A stretch of 64,000 nucleotides of DNA from Halalkalibaculum roseum (GCF_011059145.1 NZ_JAALLT010000001.1:355250-419249); one strand, 5' to 3'; shown: positions 32,442 to 41,459, numbered from the stretch's first letter. Notes: a model not told the origin generated them from the letters alone. Program-made: numbers and translations.

Positions 32442-34163
32442 TTAATATCCCTGAGCCTGCCCGTCCTTCCGCGATTCCGAGCCTCCATAATACACGCCAT
32501 CCTTCAGCATGATACCCTGGTAACCACCGTATCCGCCGGCATCATAGGCCACGTCATGTCCTTTCATCATCAATCCTCGAACTACCGACCACGGATAGCC
32601 TGACTCCAGGCTTAGTGTACCGTCGCCTTCAAGGTAGTCATCGGCATCGTCAGTAGGCTGTGTAGATCCGGTATGTCTCCATCGGGCCGCATCACCGGCC
32701 TCCTGCACGTTCATTCCAAAGTCAATCATATTGGTTACGATCTGCACGTGTCCCTGCGGCTGCATACCTCCGCCCATCACTCCGAAGCTCATAAAGGGTT
32801 CTCCGTCTTTCATGATAAAGGCAGGTATGATGGTATGGAAGGGCCGCTTGCCCGGTTCGTAGACATTGGCATGGTCCGGATCCATAGAGAAGAGTTCACC
32901 GCGATCCTGGAACACAAATCCCAGGCTCGGTACCACAATCCCGGATCCCATACCTCTGTAATTACTCTGGATGAGCGAAACCATGTTACCATCCTTGTCA
33001 GCTGTCGTCAGGTAAATGGTGTCACCGTTTTCAAGTATGGATGTCCCGGCCCTAATATTGCTTCCGGCATATTCACCGATCTCTTCTCTGCGTTCGTCGG
33101 CATACTCTTCTGACAACAACTTCTCAAGAGGGACATTTGCAAATTCCATATCAGCATAGAGCTTAGCGCGATCTTCAAAGACCAGTTTCTTGGCCTCGGT
33201 CATGTAGTGCAAGGCTTCCACGCTTCCATAGCCCATGGATGAGAGATCATAGGCTTCCAGAAGCTGCAGCATCTGCAGAGCCGCAATTCCCTGTCCGTTC
33301 GGAGGCAGCTCATAAACATCGTAGCCCCTATAGTTTACCGACACGGGATCCACCCACGTAGAGGTGTGTTGCTCAAAGTCTTCTTTGCGCAGGTAGCCCC
33401 CGTTTTCACGCATAAAAGCGTCAATTTTATCGGCTATCTCGCCCTCATAAAAAGCATCCCGGCCCTGGTCAGCAAGCATTTGATAGGTGTCGGCCAGCTT
33501 CGGACGTCTCATCATCTCTCCTTTCTCCGGACCTCTTCCGTCGATGGTCATCTCCTCTCTAAAAGCACCCGGTCGGTCGCCGTGAATTCGGGCGCCGATC
33601 TGCCAATAATAGGCTATCAATTCACTGACAGGAAATCCTTCCCTGGCATAATTAATTGATGGTTCGAGTATGTCCTGCATGGGCATGCTTCCAAGACGGT
33701 CATGAAGTTCGAACCAGCCGTCAACAGCCCCCGGTACTGAGATGGGTAGTACACCATAAGCAGGGATGCTTTCCCGATCTCTCTTTTCCAGTTCGCTTTT
33801 CAGATCATCGTAGCTCATGCCAAGGGGGGAACGTCCGCTGGCATTTAACCCGTAGAGCTTCTGATCTTCCTCAGACCATACGATGGCAAACAGGTCTCCG
33901 CCTATTCCCGAACCGGTAGGTTCCATGAGTCCAAGTGCGGCGTTGGCCGCGATGGCAGCATCGATGGCATTACCCCCATTTTTCAATACCTGAATCCCAA
34001 TCTGTGTGGCCAGGGGCTGGCTGGTAGCGACCATTCCATTTTGACCGATTACCTCGGAACGGGTGGCAAAGGTCTCGCCCGTCAGGCGATCCGGCTGAGC
34101 CTGAACACTAAGCGTGGAAAGTAAAAGAAAGATGAAAAGAGAAGTAAGATACGTGGACTTCAT
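32442..34163 (-). CDS. ggt: Gamma-glutamyltransferase
   Basis: This 573-residue N-terminal nucleophile hydrolase cleaves gamma-glutamyl bonds of glutathione and related thiols in the periplasm. A signal peptide ends LSVQAQ. The large-subunit motif NGGNAIDAAIAANAALGLMEP and the autoprocessing site before T382 (DTIYLTTADKDGNMVS) are clear. Thr382 becomes the catalytic N-terminus of the small subunit. The length is normal for one proenzyme. Since the window also encodes a YpdA, its thiol substrate could be something other than glutathione; that is inference. A short repeat-filled gap separates it from the next upstream gene. Confidence 0.94.
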   Translation of the reverse strand: MKSTYLTSLFIFLLLSTLSVQAQPDRLTGETFATRSEVIGQNGMVATSQPLATQIGIQVLKNGGNAIDAAIAANAALGLMEPTGSGIGGDLFAIVWSEEDQKLYGLNASGRSPLGMSYDDLKSELEKRDRESIPAYGVLPISVPGAVDGWFELHDRLGSMPMQDILEPSINYAREGFPVSELIAYYWQIGARIHGDRPGAFREEMTIDGRGPEKGEMMRRPKLADTYQMLADQGRDAFYEGEIADKIDAFMRENGGYLRKEDFEQHTSTWVDPVSVNYRGYDVYELPPNGQGIAALQMLQLLEAYDLSSMGYGSVEALHYMTEAKKLVFEDRAKLYADMEFANVPLEKLLSEEYADERREEIGEYAGSNIRAGTSILENGDTIYLTTADKDGNMVSLIQSNYRGMGSGIVVPSLGFVFQDRGELFSMDPDHANVYEPGKRPFHTIIPAFIMKDGEPFMSFGVMGGGMQPQGHVQIVTNMIDFGMNVQEAGDAARWRHTGSTQPTDDADDYLEGDGTLSLESGYPWSVVRGLMMKGHDVAYDAGGYGGYQGIMLKDGVYYGGSESRKDGQAQGY

Positions 34164-34234
34164 AAAGAGCTGTTTTTATTAGAGACTAAGATCTAAACAA
34201 TACTAAATATGAGGCAGGAATGATGTAAAAATAT

Positions 34235-34269
34235 TTAGTCTTGAGTCTTGAGTTGTGAGTCTTGAGATT
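34235..34269. repeat. Degenerate tract with 7-base period (TTGAGTC)
   Basis: Units read TTTAGTC, TTGAGTC, TTGAGTT, GTGAGTC, TTGAGAT. A hairpin repeat starts at its 3' edge. Confidence 0.85.
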
Positions 34270-34302
34270 TGGTGTAGTACACTTCCAGAGTGTCCTACAC
34301 CT
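34270..34302. repeat. Short hairpin element, AGGTTTAGTACACTT family, copy 2
   Basis: The arms TGGTGTAGTACACTT and GAGTGTCCTACACCT surround a CCA loop and have a few mismatches. Same layout as 31003-31035. Confidence 0.8.
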
Positions 34303-34331
34303 GAGTTTAGCATAATTTTAGCCATAGCTAG

Positions 34332-34380
34332 CTGTACCACTGAGTTTCACAAAGTCCCTCGGAGTTACCCAGAGTCACTT
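34332..34380. repeat. Degenerate tract with 10-base period (GAGTTACC words)
   Basis: Units read GTACCACTGA, GTTTCACAAA, GTCCCTCGGA, GTTACCCAGA, GTCACTTACC. Confidence 0.65.
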
Positions 34381-34415
34381 ACCTCAAGACTGATAAATCA
34401 AGACCAAAGACTACC

Positions 34416-34877
34416 TTAATTCTTATTCAAATCATCGTGCGGGCGCTTTAGCTCATCGGGCATTTCACGCTCCTGGTCTTTATAGATCTGACGCAGGTAG
34501 CTATTACGACGGGCGGTTCCTTTCTTAATACCGTAATAAGTGCCAAGGAATGCAGCAAAAACAATCGTAGCGGTGAATACAAACTGCTGGCTACCCAGTC
34601 CGGTATCTTTGGTGTAGATCCAAGCCAGGGTGGGTGCTACCATCAGAACGGCAAGGGTGTAGTGAAGAGCGGGTACGCGTTCCGATTTCAGGGCAAAGCG
34701 GCGATTGACCCCGAATCCCAGGTTCAGAAATACGAAACCGTAGGCCAATAGAACAAGGTACCCTGTTGAGCCGGGTTCACTAACGTAAACCAGGAAGCTG
34801 TTGGTAAAAATAATTATCAGTAGTCCGATGACCAGGGCTCCGGTAGTATAGGCAAACACGCGCTGCCAGTGATCCAT
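34416..34877 (-). CDS. Small multi-pass membrane protein, unknown function
   Basis: About 153 residues from the preferred start at 34877 (MDHWQRVFAYTTG). Four hydrophobic helices are visible: TGALVIGLLIIIFTNSFLVY, YLVLLAYGFVFLNLGFGV, HYTLAVLMVAPTLAWI and FVFTATIVFAAFLGTYYG. They are followed by a charged cytosolic tail (RRNSYLRQIYKDQEREMPDE). An upstream in-frame start at 34925 is possible but would add a non-hydrophobic leader. No family is recognised. It lies in a repeat-rich part between the ggt gene and the EnvC operon and has no evident operon partner. Confidence 0.7.
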   Translation of the reverse strand: MDHWQRVFAYTTGALVIGLLIIIFTNSFLVYVSEPGSTGYLVLLAYGFVFLNLGFGVNRRFALKSERVPALHYTLAVLMVAPTLAWIYTKDTGLGSQQFVFTATIVFAAFLGTYYGIKKGTARRNSYLRQIYKDQEREMPDELKRPHDDLNKN

Positions 34878-34927
34878 ATTGAGTAGAGACTTTGTACTTT
34901 TGTTTGTTCCCTGTGAAAATACCAACT

Positions 34928-35002
34928 ATGAAGGGAAACTGGAAGTTTGATGTTGGAAGGTGAAAGGCAGAAGGCAAAAGTGAAAAGGGAGAAGGGAAAC
35001 AA
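34928..35002. repeat. Degenerate tract with 7-base period (GNNGAAG words)
   Basis: Units read CTGGAAG, TTTGATG, TTGGAAG, GTGAAAG, GCAGAAG, GCAAAAG, TGAAAAG, GGAGAAG. The period holds for about ten units although the words vary. Confidence 0.85.
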
Positions 35003-35035
35003 TAAAATTAATCTGTGCAATTCTGCGGCTACAAC

Positions 35036-36379
35036 CTATTTCTGGGAGAGCCACTGTTCGGGGTCGAGGTTGGTAACCGATTCCCTTACTATAAAATAAA
35101 TAGACTGGCCGCGGACCGAATCTTCATCACCCGACAGGCCGATCATATCTCCCTTCTTCAGAACATCCTGTTTGCCGACCATTACCTGACTGAGGTTTCC
35201 ATAGGCGGTTATAAACTTTCCATGGCTCACCATCACCACATCGCCGTAGCCGGTAAAGGGCAGTACATCAATCACATAACCGTCATGCACGGCTCGTACA
35301 GGTTCCCTGGGATTGGTAACAATTTCAACACCCAGATTCGCAGTTACTGTGCCGTAAACAGGGTGTCTCCGTTGTCCGAAGTGTTCGGAAATTGTTCCGC
35401 TCTCCACCGGCCAGGGAAGGCTGCCTTTTTCCTTAGCAAAAGATGTTTCTATCTGGTTTAGCTCCTCATCGCCCAGAAAGTTTTCCCGGGAAATGGGCTC
35501 TGAGTATTTAGCCACTTCCCGCTCTCGCTCGGCTTCGTCTTCGATATCGCGGGCTTCCGCCAGCTTTTCCATGCGCTCCTGTTCCAGACGACGAATGTTC
35601 TGTTCCTGTTCTTTGCGTATCCGCTCTATCTCCAGGTAGGTTGAGGCGAGTACGTTATTGAGTTTCTCTTTCTGGTTTTCTTTTTCAGCTTTTTGAGCGC
35701 GGATTGTTTCTACGTCCTCCCGAAGCAGCTTAACATTTTCCTCTTGCTGTTCCTTCTTCTTATCCAGCTCCTGCTTTTCGGTTTTGATTTCTGCCAGCAC
35801 TTCTTCGTTCTTCTCGCGGGTTTGCTCGAGCTGTTCACGGTTGCGCTGCAATTCTTCCTGGGTCTCCTCTATTTTGCGTGCCTGCTCCTCGCGATACTCC
35901 TCAAACTTATTGATGTAGTAAGAGCGAACCAGCATCTGGTTAATGGAGGCCGATGAGAATATCAAGGCAAGCTGTGAGCTGCGCCCGTGTTTATAGATAT
36001 AGGTAAGAGTCTTTTTATAGTTTTCTATGAGTTGGTCCAGCCTTTCCCGGTTCTTCTCAATTTCCCTGCTCGTTACCGTAATCTCTTCACGGATATGCGA
36101 CTGCTCGGTTTGTAGCTTGCTTATTTTCTCTTCCTGAAGGGCAAGGATGCGTTTTAAGTCTTCGAACTGCTCGTAGAGCCGGTCGTACTTCTGTTCGGCC
36201 AGGTTTAGGCGTTCTTGGAATTGGTTAATCTGTTCGTTTATCTGACGAATTTCCGCACGGGTATTTTGCTGTTTTTCTACCAGTTCCTCACGCTGTTCTC
36301 TAAAATCCCTCTGCTGTGCGAAGGCGAGCCCGGGCAGGACAAAAGCTGCCAGCAATAGCAAAAAACCGAATCGTTTCAT
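35036..36379 (-). CDS. EnvC-like murein hydrolase activator (LytM domain probably inactive)
   Basis: This 447-residue exported protein has a signal peptide ending LAFAQQ. Residues 25-290 form a long coiled coil (QREELVEKQQNTRAEIRQ and on), and residues 320-440 a LytM/M23 fold (PWPVESGTISEHFGQRRHP). Zinc ligands of active M23 enzymes are replaced: the H-x-G-x-D site reads N348-L-G-V-E352, YAHL reads YGNL (393-396), and the LHFE site reads IYFI. It therefore most likely activates amidases rather than cutting the wall itself, as EnvC does. It overlaps the DUF4292 gene by 4 bases and is the last gene of the TPR-DUF4292-EnvC operon. Confidence 0.9.
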   Translation of the reverse strand: MKRFGFLLLLAAFVLPGLAFAQQRDFREQREELVEKQQNTRAEIRQINEQINQFQERLNLAEQKYDRLYEQFEDLKRILALQEEKISKLQTEQSHIREEITVTSREIEKNRERLDQLIENYKKTLTYIYKHGRSSQLALIFSSASINQMLVRSYYINKFEEYREEQARKIEETQEELQRNREQLEQTREKNEEVLAEIKTEKQELDKKKEQQEENVKLLREDVETIRAQKAEKENQKEKLNNVLASTYLEIERIRKEQEQNIRRLEQERMEKLAEARDIEDEAEREREVAKYSEPISRENFLGDEELNQIETSFAKEKGSLPWPVESGTISEHFGQRRHPVYGTVTANLGVEIVTNPREPVRAVHDGYVIDVLPFTGYGDVVMVSHGKFITAYGNLSQVMVGKQDVLKKGDMIGLSGDEDSVRGQSIYFIVRESVTNLDPEQWLSQK

Positions 36380-37143
36380 CGATAGTAGATCTTGGTATTT
36401 TTAGGGAGTTCTATTTCGAGCTCTTCCAGCTCCGGATTTACCTCAAGTGACTGAACCAGAAGGTTTACCTTCGACTTTTTATCCGCACTAAAGATAGTAA
36501 TTCTTCGCGGAAGCTTGAACCCATTAATTTCAGAGTAGGCCTCATACTCAATGCGTGAGTAGGGGAGCCTGCTTGAAGGCGGTTGTTCCACCTGCTGAAT
36601 GAGTCCGTTATCTTTATCCACGAAAACCCGTGCACCGCTGTTTAGCTGCAGCCGGTAGTGATCTTCATTCTCAAAAACCGCACTGATCTGGGTTGAATCA
36701 ACCGTAAAATTGATGATATCCAGGATATTTAGTGATGCCAGGTTATTGATTCGTTCAAGACTCCCTTCCCGGATGGATATCTTACGGGCAAATTTGTCAA
36801 TTTTATTATAAACCAGTAGCGAATCGCCATCCGTAAGCAGCTTGCCTCCCTCGATACCGATACCATTTCTGACGGTGACCAGACTTTTCTCCCGGTTGCT
36901 GGAGAAGTAAATGGTAACACGCTCGTTATTGCCGGGCTCGCTGACAATGGCCTTCCCCTTTCCTTTTAGAGTAGCCAGAGAAACTGAATAATCGGGGATG
37001 CTACTCGTAATCCGATTGGCTTCCACCGAAGTCGATGTGAACCCGGAATCACGGGCGGTCTCTTTTGACGTGCTACATGCAGCAGTGATAAGTACCGGCA
37101 GGATCAGCAGGTATAATATTCTTTTCTTGGGATTATAAAGCAC
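36376..37143 (-). CDS. DUF4292 family lipoprotein
   Basis: This 255-residue protein has the lipobox ITAACSTSK. The body has strands with ISIREGSLERINN, a hydrophobic core (LASLNILDIINFTVD) and a beta-rich end (EIELPKNTKIYYR), the usual layout of DUF4292, a beta-sandwich family resembling LolA/LolB-like lipoproteins. It lies 3 bases after a TPR protein and overlaps the EnvC-like gene by 4 bases. This arrangement is common in Bacteroidota and points to a shared job in envelope or division. The function itself is unknown. Confidence 0.88.
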   Translation of the reverse strand: MLYNPKKRILYLLILPVLITAACSTSKETARDSGFTSTSVEANRITSSIPDYSVSLATLKGKGKAIVSEPGNNERVTIYFSSNREKSLVTVRNGIGIEGGKLLTDGDSLLVYNKIDKFARKISIREGSLERINNLASLNILDIINFTVDSTQISAVFENEDHYRLQLNSGARVFVDKDNGLIQQVEQPPSSRLPYSRIEYEAYSEINGFKLPRRITIFSADKKSKVNLLVQSLEVNPELEELEIELPKNTKIYYR

Positions 37144-37146
37144 CGT

Positions 37147-38865
37147 TTATCGGGATATTTTGTCTTTGAGATGAGTTCGGGTCGAATCTTTATCGTAAGC
37201 CTTTTTCCACCACTCCATGGCTTCATTGCTCCTACCTAGTTTATCCAAAACATCGCCCATATGTTCCATAACCTCAGCGCTGGCCTCACCGGTTTCCAAT
37301 GAGGCACGGATGAACTCCTCCGCCTTTTCATATTCACCTTTTTGATAGTAGACCCATCCCACAGTATCGAGATAAGAGGGATTATTGGGGGAGAGCCTAT
37401 TGGCTTTCAATGCCATCTCCTGGGCTTTGTCCAAATCTTTTTCCTGCAGAGAAAGGAAATAGGCATAGTTGTTCAGCACGAGGTCATTATCTGGATTGAT
37501 TTTCAATGCCTCATCATAGGTATTGAAAGCTTCCTCCCATTGTTCCAGGCCGGCATGGGCATCACCGAGTGCATTGTAGATGGCTGATTTCAACTGTCTC
37601 CGGGCAGGTAGACGAGAGGCTTCCTCAAGTTTTTCTACAGCTTCGGCATTTTGAGATTCGGCCAGGTAGGCGCTGCCCCAGAAATACATGACAAACGGAT
37701 CCTGGGGTACGTTCTCTTCGGCTTGCTTACCGATGTTTATGGCTTCTTTGTACTTGCCTTCAGTCAGCAAGAGCTGCATACGCTGTATCCAAGCCCCGTC
37801 ATTTGAAGGCATCAGTTCGTTGGTGCGTGCAAGGGCTGTGAGAGCTTTTTCGTTTTCATTGATATTATTGTAGTAGTCGGCCGCCAGTGCATGCGCCTGT
37901 CCGTAGTCGGGTTCATTGGCGATAAAAGTTTCAAGAACCGAGGATGTAGCCTCTTTCAAATCGGTATTGTCATCGTGTTGCTGAAACTGTGAAAACAGGT
38001 ATTGAGCAACGGTCAGTTTTGCATCGGCGGGGATGATAGGATCGGAAACCACATTGCCCAGCATCGTGCCGACGCTGTCCCACTTCGCCTCTTTGGCATA
38101 CAGGTCAGCCAGCATGATAAGAGTCTTGGGATCCCTTTTATTTTGCTCGAGAGCACTTTCCAGGATCGATTTCGCCTCATTGGGCTGCTCCATCTCTAGG
38201 TAGATGTTACTCAGGGTCTGCAGGGTAGAAAGATTATCGGGATCAAGCTCTCTTATTTTCTGCAATTCCGTAATGACCGAATCGCGGATGCCCAGCTTGT
38301 TAAAGTTTCTCAGTTTTTGAAGGTGGATATTGAGATTTTCACCGGTCAGCTTTAGCAATCTGCTGTAGGCTCTATTGGATTCCATCAGCATCCCATAAGA
38401 GGCATAGGTGTCGGCCAGTTCAGCCAGCACTTCGGTGGCTTCCGGGTGATACTCCAGAATCTTTTCAAGCTCTCCAATGGTTGCCTCATTCTTGCCGGCC
38501 TCCCGGTAGATGCCTGCCAGCATCAGACGATACCACTTATTCTCGGGTTCAAGCTTTACTGCCTCTTTGCCATAGAAGGATGCATTGGCCAGATCACCGA
38601 TTTGCCGGTAGGCATCAGCCATAGCATAGTTTAATCCCGCGTTTTCCGGAAGTTTTACATAGGCTTCCGAGAATAGGTCCAGGGCCCGTTCATAGTTGGC
38701 ACTTTCAAATTCCTGTAGTCCTTCGATGTAGGCGGTTTCACCGTTAATCAGGTCGCGTTCCGAGACACTCTTTTCTGGATTATTTTGGGCAAAAAGTGAG
38801 GTCGGTAGAGCCGTGAGTATGAAGGCGCCGGAAAGAATTAGTATGTGAAGGCGGTTAGTCATCAA
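37147..38865 (-). CDS. Exported tetratricopeptide repeat protein
   Basis: This 572-residue protein has a signal peptide (ILILSGAFILTALPTSLFAQ). At least eleven TPR units fill residues 45-565 (YERALDLFSEAYVKLPENAG, EAVKLEPENKWYRLMLAGIY and so on). No other domain is seen. It is first in the operon with DUF4292 (3-base gap) and the EnvC-like gene. TPR arrays are protein-binding scaffolds, so it may hold together the envelope complex formed with its partners; that is inference. Confidence 0.9.
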   Translation of the reverse strand: MMTNRLHILILSGAFILTALPTSLFAQNNPEKSVSERDLINGETAYIEGLQEFESANYERALDLFSEAYVKLPENAGLNYAMADAYRQIGDLANASFYGKEAVKLEPENKWYRLMLAGIYREAGKNEATIGELEKILEYHPEATEVLAELADTYASYGMLMESNRAYSRLLKLTGENLNIHLQKLRNFNKLGIRDSVITELQKIRELDPDNLSTLQTLSNIYLEMEQPNEAKSILESALEQNKRDPKTLIMLADLYAKEAKWDSVGTMLGNVVSDPIIPADAKLTVAQYLFSQFQQHDDNTDLKEATSSVLETFIANEPDYGQAHALAADYYNNINENEKALTALARTNELMPSNDGAWIQRMQLLLTEGKYKEAINIGKQAEENVPQDPFVMYFWGSAYLAESQNAEAVEKLEEASRLPARRQLKSAIYNALGDAHAGLEQWEEAFNTYDEALKINPDNDLVLNNYAYFLSLQEKDLDKAQEMALKANRLSPNNPSYLDTVGWVYYQKGEYEKAEEFIRASLETGEASAEVMEHMGDVLDKLGRSNEAMEWWKKAYDKDSTRTHLKDKISR

Positions 38866-39007
38866 TCAGTCAGTGTGTCTGTTAGATATTGATCAACGGG
38901 GATATTTGGTATATAGTACAATAATTTAGGCGATCATTCACTGAATATACGTTAATTCATTTAGCTTAGTGAACACAAAAAGAACTGTCGGACAGCTAGA
39001 AATATTG

Positions 39008-39748
39008 TCAGGCAATAGCTTTACGCCAGACGTTCAGCCGGCGGAAAGAGTGAAGCATATGTGAACCATACCAGCTGAACCATTCGCCTTCAGCTAGAAG
39101 GACACGTGTATTGGGAAAAGCCTCTTCAAACTCGGCGAGATGTTTTTCCTTGAAAGGATAGGGCTCGCTGCTGAGCAGTATCAGTTCGGGGGCTTTTTCG
39201 GTAATGTCGTAGAAACTGACTTTCGGGTAGCGGGTTTTATCGCCGAAGACATTGTCCAGTTTCCAGTGCTTCATCACATTATGGATGTAGGTGTCTTTAC
39301 CGACCGTCATATATGGATCTTTCCAGATCAGGTAAGCGGTGCGAAGGGGAGGCTCTTCCGGGATTTCATCCATAGCCTCGTTGATTTGCCTGATGAGTTT
39401 TTCGGATTCGTTTTCCACTCCAAGCTCTTTACCGAGTTCGTGTATGGTGATCAAGGCATCTTCAATTGTACTGATATCGGTGACTTTTACTTCGAAGTCT
39501 TCCCGCAGTTCATTGATATGATCTTTTTTGTTTTCTTCCTTATTCGCCACGATATAATCCGGATCGGCTGCCCTTATTTTATCAAGCCGTGGATTCTTGG
39601 TACCGCCGATAATGGGGATGTCTTTTACTTTCTCTTTTGGGTGCACGCAAAACCGGGTGCGACCCACGAGCTGCTCTTCCAGACCCAGGTCGATCAGCAA
39701 CTCCGTTAAACTCGGGACAAGGGAAATAATACGTTCGTAGTTTGCCAT
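39008..39748 (-). CDS. BtuF-like helical-backbone metal receptor protein without signal peptide
   Basis: About 246 residues starting MANYERIISLVPSLTELLID. It has the fold of corrinoid/ferrisiderophore-binding proteins, with GGTKNPRLDKIRAADPDYIVA and the long helix DALITIHELGKELGV. No signal peptide is present, so it is probably cytosolic, unlike true BtuF. Longer in-frame starts overlap the upstream gene and carry its shadow sequence, so they are rejected. It is the last of three genes with a fructosamine-kinase-like protein (19 bases upstream) and a low-molecular-weight phosphatase. A ligand cannot be read. Confidence 0.83.
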   Translation of the reverse strand: MANYERIISLVPSLTELLIDLGLEEQLVGRTRFCVHPKEKVKDIPIIGGTKNPRLDKIRAADPDYIVANKEENKKDHINELREDFEVKVTDISTIEDALITIHELGKELGVENESEKLIRQINEAMDEIPEEPPLRTAYLIWKDPYMTVGKDTYIHNVMKHWKLDNVFGDKTRYPKVSFYDITEKAPELILLSSEPYPFKEKHLAEFEEAFPNTRVLLAEGEWFSWYGSHMLHSFRRLNVWRKAIA

Positions 39749-39767
39749 AAGGATAAATAATGTGCTT

Positions 39768-40637
39768 TCATTCGAACTGTTTAACAATACCCTCCACCTG
39801 TCGGGCATAGCTGCCGCCGAAGAGATTGGTATGTACCAGTAGCGGGTAAAGATTGTAAATCTCCTTGCGTTGCCCAAAGCCAGGCTCAATAGGTAAGACA
39901 TTATCATAGGCCTCATAAAAGGCAGAGGAAAATCCGCCGAATAGATGTGTAAAAGCTAGCTCTATTTCCCTGTGACCATAGTAGACGGCCGGATCATAAA
40001 TTACTGGGCCACCATCGGTATCGTAGAAATAGTTCCCACCCCACAAATCACCATGCAGCAGCGAGGGGCGCTCTTCCGGGAAAATTTCATCCAGCTCCCG
40101 GTACATATTGTTAAAAGCTCCTGTTATGGATGAACGAAATTTTCCGGATTCCAAAGCCATCCGGAGCTGCGGTTCCATGCGCTCATCAATAAAGAAGTTA
40201 GTCCAGTCGTTGTGCCTGTTGTTGGATTGCGGCAAGCGACCAATATAATTATCCTCATCCAGTCCATAGCTATCCCCGTGATGATCATGCAGGGCGGCCA
40301 GCTGTTCCCCAAATTCTTGGGCAGATTGAATCCCGGGACGACCGTCTTCAATAAACTCGAGCAACAGATAACCTGTATTCCCATCAACAGTACCCTGAAG
40401 AATGACATCAGGGACCCTGAGTCCCGTTTCAGCATCTCGTAACAGTTTCAGCCCGGTCACCTCTTTTTCAAACATGTCCGGATCTGCCGTACGATTCCAT
40501 TTGAGAAAGGCCGGACCTATCTTTTCAATATCCAATTTGGCAGCTTCATTAATGCTCCCGCCGGAAACCCGGGTGGCGGATTCTATGGAAGCGTCCAGTT
40601 TGTCAGCAATTTCTCTTTGAAGGCTATCAGGCAGCAT
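39768..40637 (-). CDS. Fructosamine-kinase family protein
   Basis: This 289-residue kinase-fold protein of the fructosamine-3-kinase family has LLHGDLWGGNYFYDTDG as catalytic loop (HGDLW with Asp), then YDPAVYYGHREIELAF as metal-binding segment, and an N-terminal YLLLEFIEDGRPG hinge. It should phosphorylate sugar adducts (ribulosamine/fructosamine) on proteins to trigger their removal. It shares one base with the stop of the phosphatase gene upstream (TAATG at 40637) and is followed by the BtuF-like gene. The pairing with a small phosphatase suggests metabolite repair. Confidence 0.92.
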   Translation of the reverse strand: MLPDSLQREIADKLDASIESATRVSGGSINEAAKLDIEKIGPAFLKWNRTADPDMFEKEVTGLKLLRDAETGLRVPDVILQGTVDGNTGYLLLEFIEDGRPGIQSAQEFGEQLAALHDHHGDSYGLDEDNYIGRLPQSNNRHNDWTNFFIDERMEPQLRMALESGKFRSSITGAFNNMYRELDEIFPEERPSLLHGDLWGGNYFYDTDGGPVIYDPAVYYGHREIELAFTHLFGGFSSAFYEAYDNVLPIEPGFGQRKEIYNLYPLLVHTNLFGGSYARQVEGIVKQFE

Positions 40638-41149
40638 TACTGACTTCTTTTAATATTAGGCTCCAGTCGGTCGAGTAAGTTGACGCAGCTTCGTTTCACA
40701 ATCTGAAAAACGTTCTCAAATCCCTGTATCCCGCCGTAATAAGGGTCGGGCACCTCTCCATCTCCGGGTTGGGGATCAAAATCCCTGAGCATGCCGATTT
40801 TAACGTCGTCTGCATCGCCGTTACTCATCCTTTTTATATTCGTGAGATTTTCCTGGTCCATAGCCAGTACCAGGTCAAAATAGTCCAGGTCGAATGACTC
40901 AAACTGTCGGGCCTTGGAGTGCAGGGTGATGCCGTGCTGCTGTGCGGTCTGCTGGCTTTTGCTATTGGCCGATTCGCCCACATGATAGGCCGATGTTCCG
41001 GCTGAATCGACTTCGAAAAAGGCCTGTAGGTTCCGTTCGTTTACCAGGTGCTGAAAAACGCCTTCCGCGGTCGGGCTCCGGCATATGTTACCAAGACAGA
41101 CGAAGCAGAGTTTATAAGGATTTTCTTTGGTGATCTCTTTATCGAGCAT
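40637..41149 (-). CDS. Low-molecular-weight protein-tyrosine phosphatase
   Basis: This 170-residue cytosolic phosphatase carries the P-loop C18-LGNIC-R24 followed by Ser and the general acid Asp135 in DPYYGG. It is a little longer than typical family members, with a short basic C-terminus. Family members remove phosphate from tyrosine or from protein arginine phosphate. It opens an operon with the fructosamine-kinase-like and BtuF-like genes. In some bacteria these genes cluster because phosphatases of this family also act on ketosamine phosphates, but that link is inference here. Confidence 0.94.
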   Translation of the reverse strand: MLDKEITKENPYKLCFVCLGNICRSPTAEGVFQHLVNERNLQAFFEVDSAGTSAYHVGESANSKSQQTAQQHGITLHSKARQFESFDLDYFDLVLAMDQENLTNIKRMSNGDADDVKIGMLRDFDPQPGDGEVPDPYYGGIQGFENVFQIVKRSCVNLLDRLEPNIKRSQ

Positions 41150-41220
41150 ATAGTTTTAACCGGTTGCTTCTCATTTAATTTGAAAAGAAAATAATAAAAA
41201 TGAGAGAGAATTTATTTGAG

Positions 41221-41266
41221 GGGCTGGAGGCTGGAAGTTAGAAGTTGGAGGTTGAATGTAGGATGC
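41221..41266. repeat. Degenerate tract with 7-base period (GTTGGAG words)
   Basis: Units read GCTGGAG, GCTGGAA, GTTAGAA, GTTGGAG, GTTGAAT, GTAGGAT. It leads straight into the hairpin at 41274. Confidence 0.85.
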
Positions 41267-41273
41267 AGTTGCG

Positions 41274-41306
41274 AGGTGTAGGGCACTTTGGAAGTGTCCT
41301 ACACCT
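41274..41306. repeat. Short hairpin element, AGGTTTAGTACACTT family, copy 3
   Basis: The arms AGGTGTAGGGCACTT and AAGTGTCCTACACCT pair at 14 of 15 positions, with a G-T pair at the other, around a TGG loop. The TGG loop is the reverse complement of CCA, so this copy is inverted relative to the other two. Confidence 0.85.
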
Positions 41307-41459
41307 TTGGGCAGGTTTTTAAGTGCTATCCCGATTACATTTGATACTGTTGGATAGCCAAAAAGTATCACTGCCATAGGCATCCCCTTGCCCCTGGACT
41401 TCTGAGTTGACTAATTATTTGATTAATAGCCTTAAAGGTACTCAATTGAAGATATGAGT

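Noticed and set aside
39749..39916. Longer start of the BtuF-like gene that would give a hydrophobic N-terminus
   Set aside because: The extra part overlaps the fructosamine-kinase-like gene and reads as its shadow; MANYERIIS at 39748 is the family start.
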